A stretch of 6,324 nucleotides of DNA from the NCBI GenBank assembly GCA_016295545.1, contig JAEDLA010000089.1, positions 1 to 6,324 on the forward strand. The letters are read 5' to 3'. Position 1 is the first letter of the stretch; every line of letters starts with the position of its first letter. Positions 6,123 to 6,324 of the stretch are shown here, one piece after another. Source of the DNA: Oscillospiraceae bacterium (GTDB lineage Bacteria > Bacillota > Clostridia > Oscillospirales > Ruminococcaceae). A model generated the notes under the pieces. That model was not told the DNA's origin. It searched no databases and worked only from the letters and a program-made list of their open reading frames with translations. Both the position numbers and the translations under genes were made by a program.

Positions 6123-6170
6123 TTAAGGCAACATTCCTTATAGGGAAAACTTTATTGGATTATGCCTTAA
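6123..6170 (-). promoter_or_regulatory. Inverted repeat in the leader of the TPM-like gene
   Basis: TTAAGGCA (6123-6130) is perfectly complementary to TGCCTTAA (6163-6170) across 32 nt. Within that stretch TTCC (6134-6137) pairs with GGAA (6144-6147). The structure fills most of the predicted 78-nt 5' UTR but does not cover the ribosome site at 6112-6118. There is no T-run, so it is not a simple attenuator. A role in mRNA stability or as a protein-binding site is possible but unproven. No known riboswitch is recognised. Confidence 0.4.
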
Positions 6171-6186
6171 TAATTATCTGATTAAT

Positions 6187-6215
6187 ATTATATCAAAAAA
6201 ATTCAGAAACGTCAA
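6187..6215 (-). promoter_or_regulatory. Sigma-A-type promoter for the TPM-like gene
   Basis: On the minus strand TTGACG (6215-6210) and a perfect TATAAT (6192-6187) are separated by exactly 17 nt. Transcription would begin near 6180, giving a leader of about 78 nt. This is the best-spaced promoter in the window and predicts substantial vegetative expression. Confidence 0.82.
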
Positions 6216-6276
6216 GAATTATTTGCGCTTTTACATAAAATAATATAATTTCGATAATTAGGGGAATCATGGGTTT

Positions 6277-6324
6277 CCAAAGGGTTTATTAACCCTTTGG
6301 CGGAGTCCAGAGGCAGAGCCTCTG
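6277..6324. repeat. Two tandem perfect hairpins at the window edge (repeat-like, cut off)
   Basis: CCAAAGGGTT (6277-6286) pairs perfectly with AACCCTTTGG (6291-6300) around TATT. Seven bases later CAGAGGC (6308-6314) pairs with GCCTCTG (6318-6324) around AGA, ending at the last base, so the second stem may continue outside. This looks like an intergenic palindromic repeat. A terminator role is unclear because no T-run is visible in the window. It lies upstream of the TPM-like gene's promoter. Confidence 0.55.

Noticed and set aside
6277..6324. CRISPR-like repeats at the right edge
   Set aside because: The two hairpins differ in sequence and there is no repeat-spacer periodicity.

Overview
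The window looks like chromosomal DNA from a low-to-mid-GC, Gram-positive member of the Clostridia. The best guess is the Ruminococcus / Oscillospiraceae group, inferred from the protein families, the Bacillus-type ribosome binding sites (AGGAGG, AAAGGA), the sigma-A-like promoters, the dnaE-pfkA neighbourhood and the short hairpin repeats between genes. No rRNA or other marker fixes the species.

Layout. Bases 1-1020 are the 3' end of dnaE (replicative DNA polymerase III alpha subunit), cut by the window edge. A strong promoter in the gap then drives pfkA (1181-2143, ATP-dependent 6-phosphofructokinase), in which every catalytic motif is intact. Between pfkA and proC lies a 75-nt imperfect inverted repeat (2179-2253), followed by a separate promoter for proC (2375-3181, pyrroline-5-carboxylate reductase). 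A second gap holds a cluster of small hairpins and a probable promoter for a two-gene membrane unit: a SpoIIM-family protein (3340-3948) and a YesL/DUF624-family protein (3984-4904, read from a TTG start). A GC-rich hairpin at 4908-4936 ends this unit. It also serves the convergent gene on the minus strand (4966-6102), a membrane protein with a TPM-like domain and low-complexity ends. That gene has its own promoter with a long structured leader. The window ends in two tandem perfect hairpins (6277-6324) that look like an intergenic repeat family.

Function. dnaE, pfkA and proC are housekeeping genes (replication, glycolysis, proline synthesis), each apparently transcribed separately. The SpoIIM-like/DUF624 pair is close-spaced and may act together at the membrane, but nothing in the sequence says how. 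No CRISPR array, phage gene, transposase, tRNA or defence system is visible. The points most worth a second look are the structured intergenic elements and the little-characterised TPM-like membrane protein; I found no convincing new multi-gene system.
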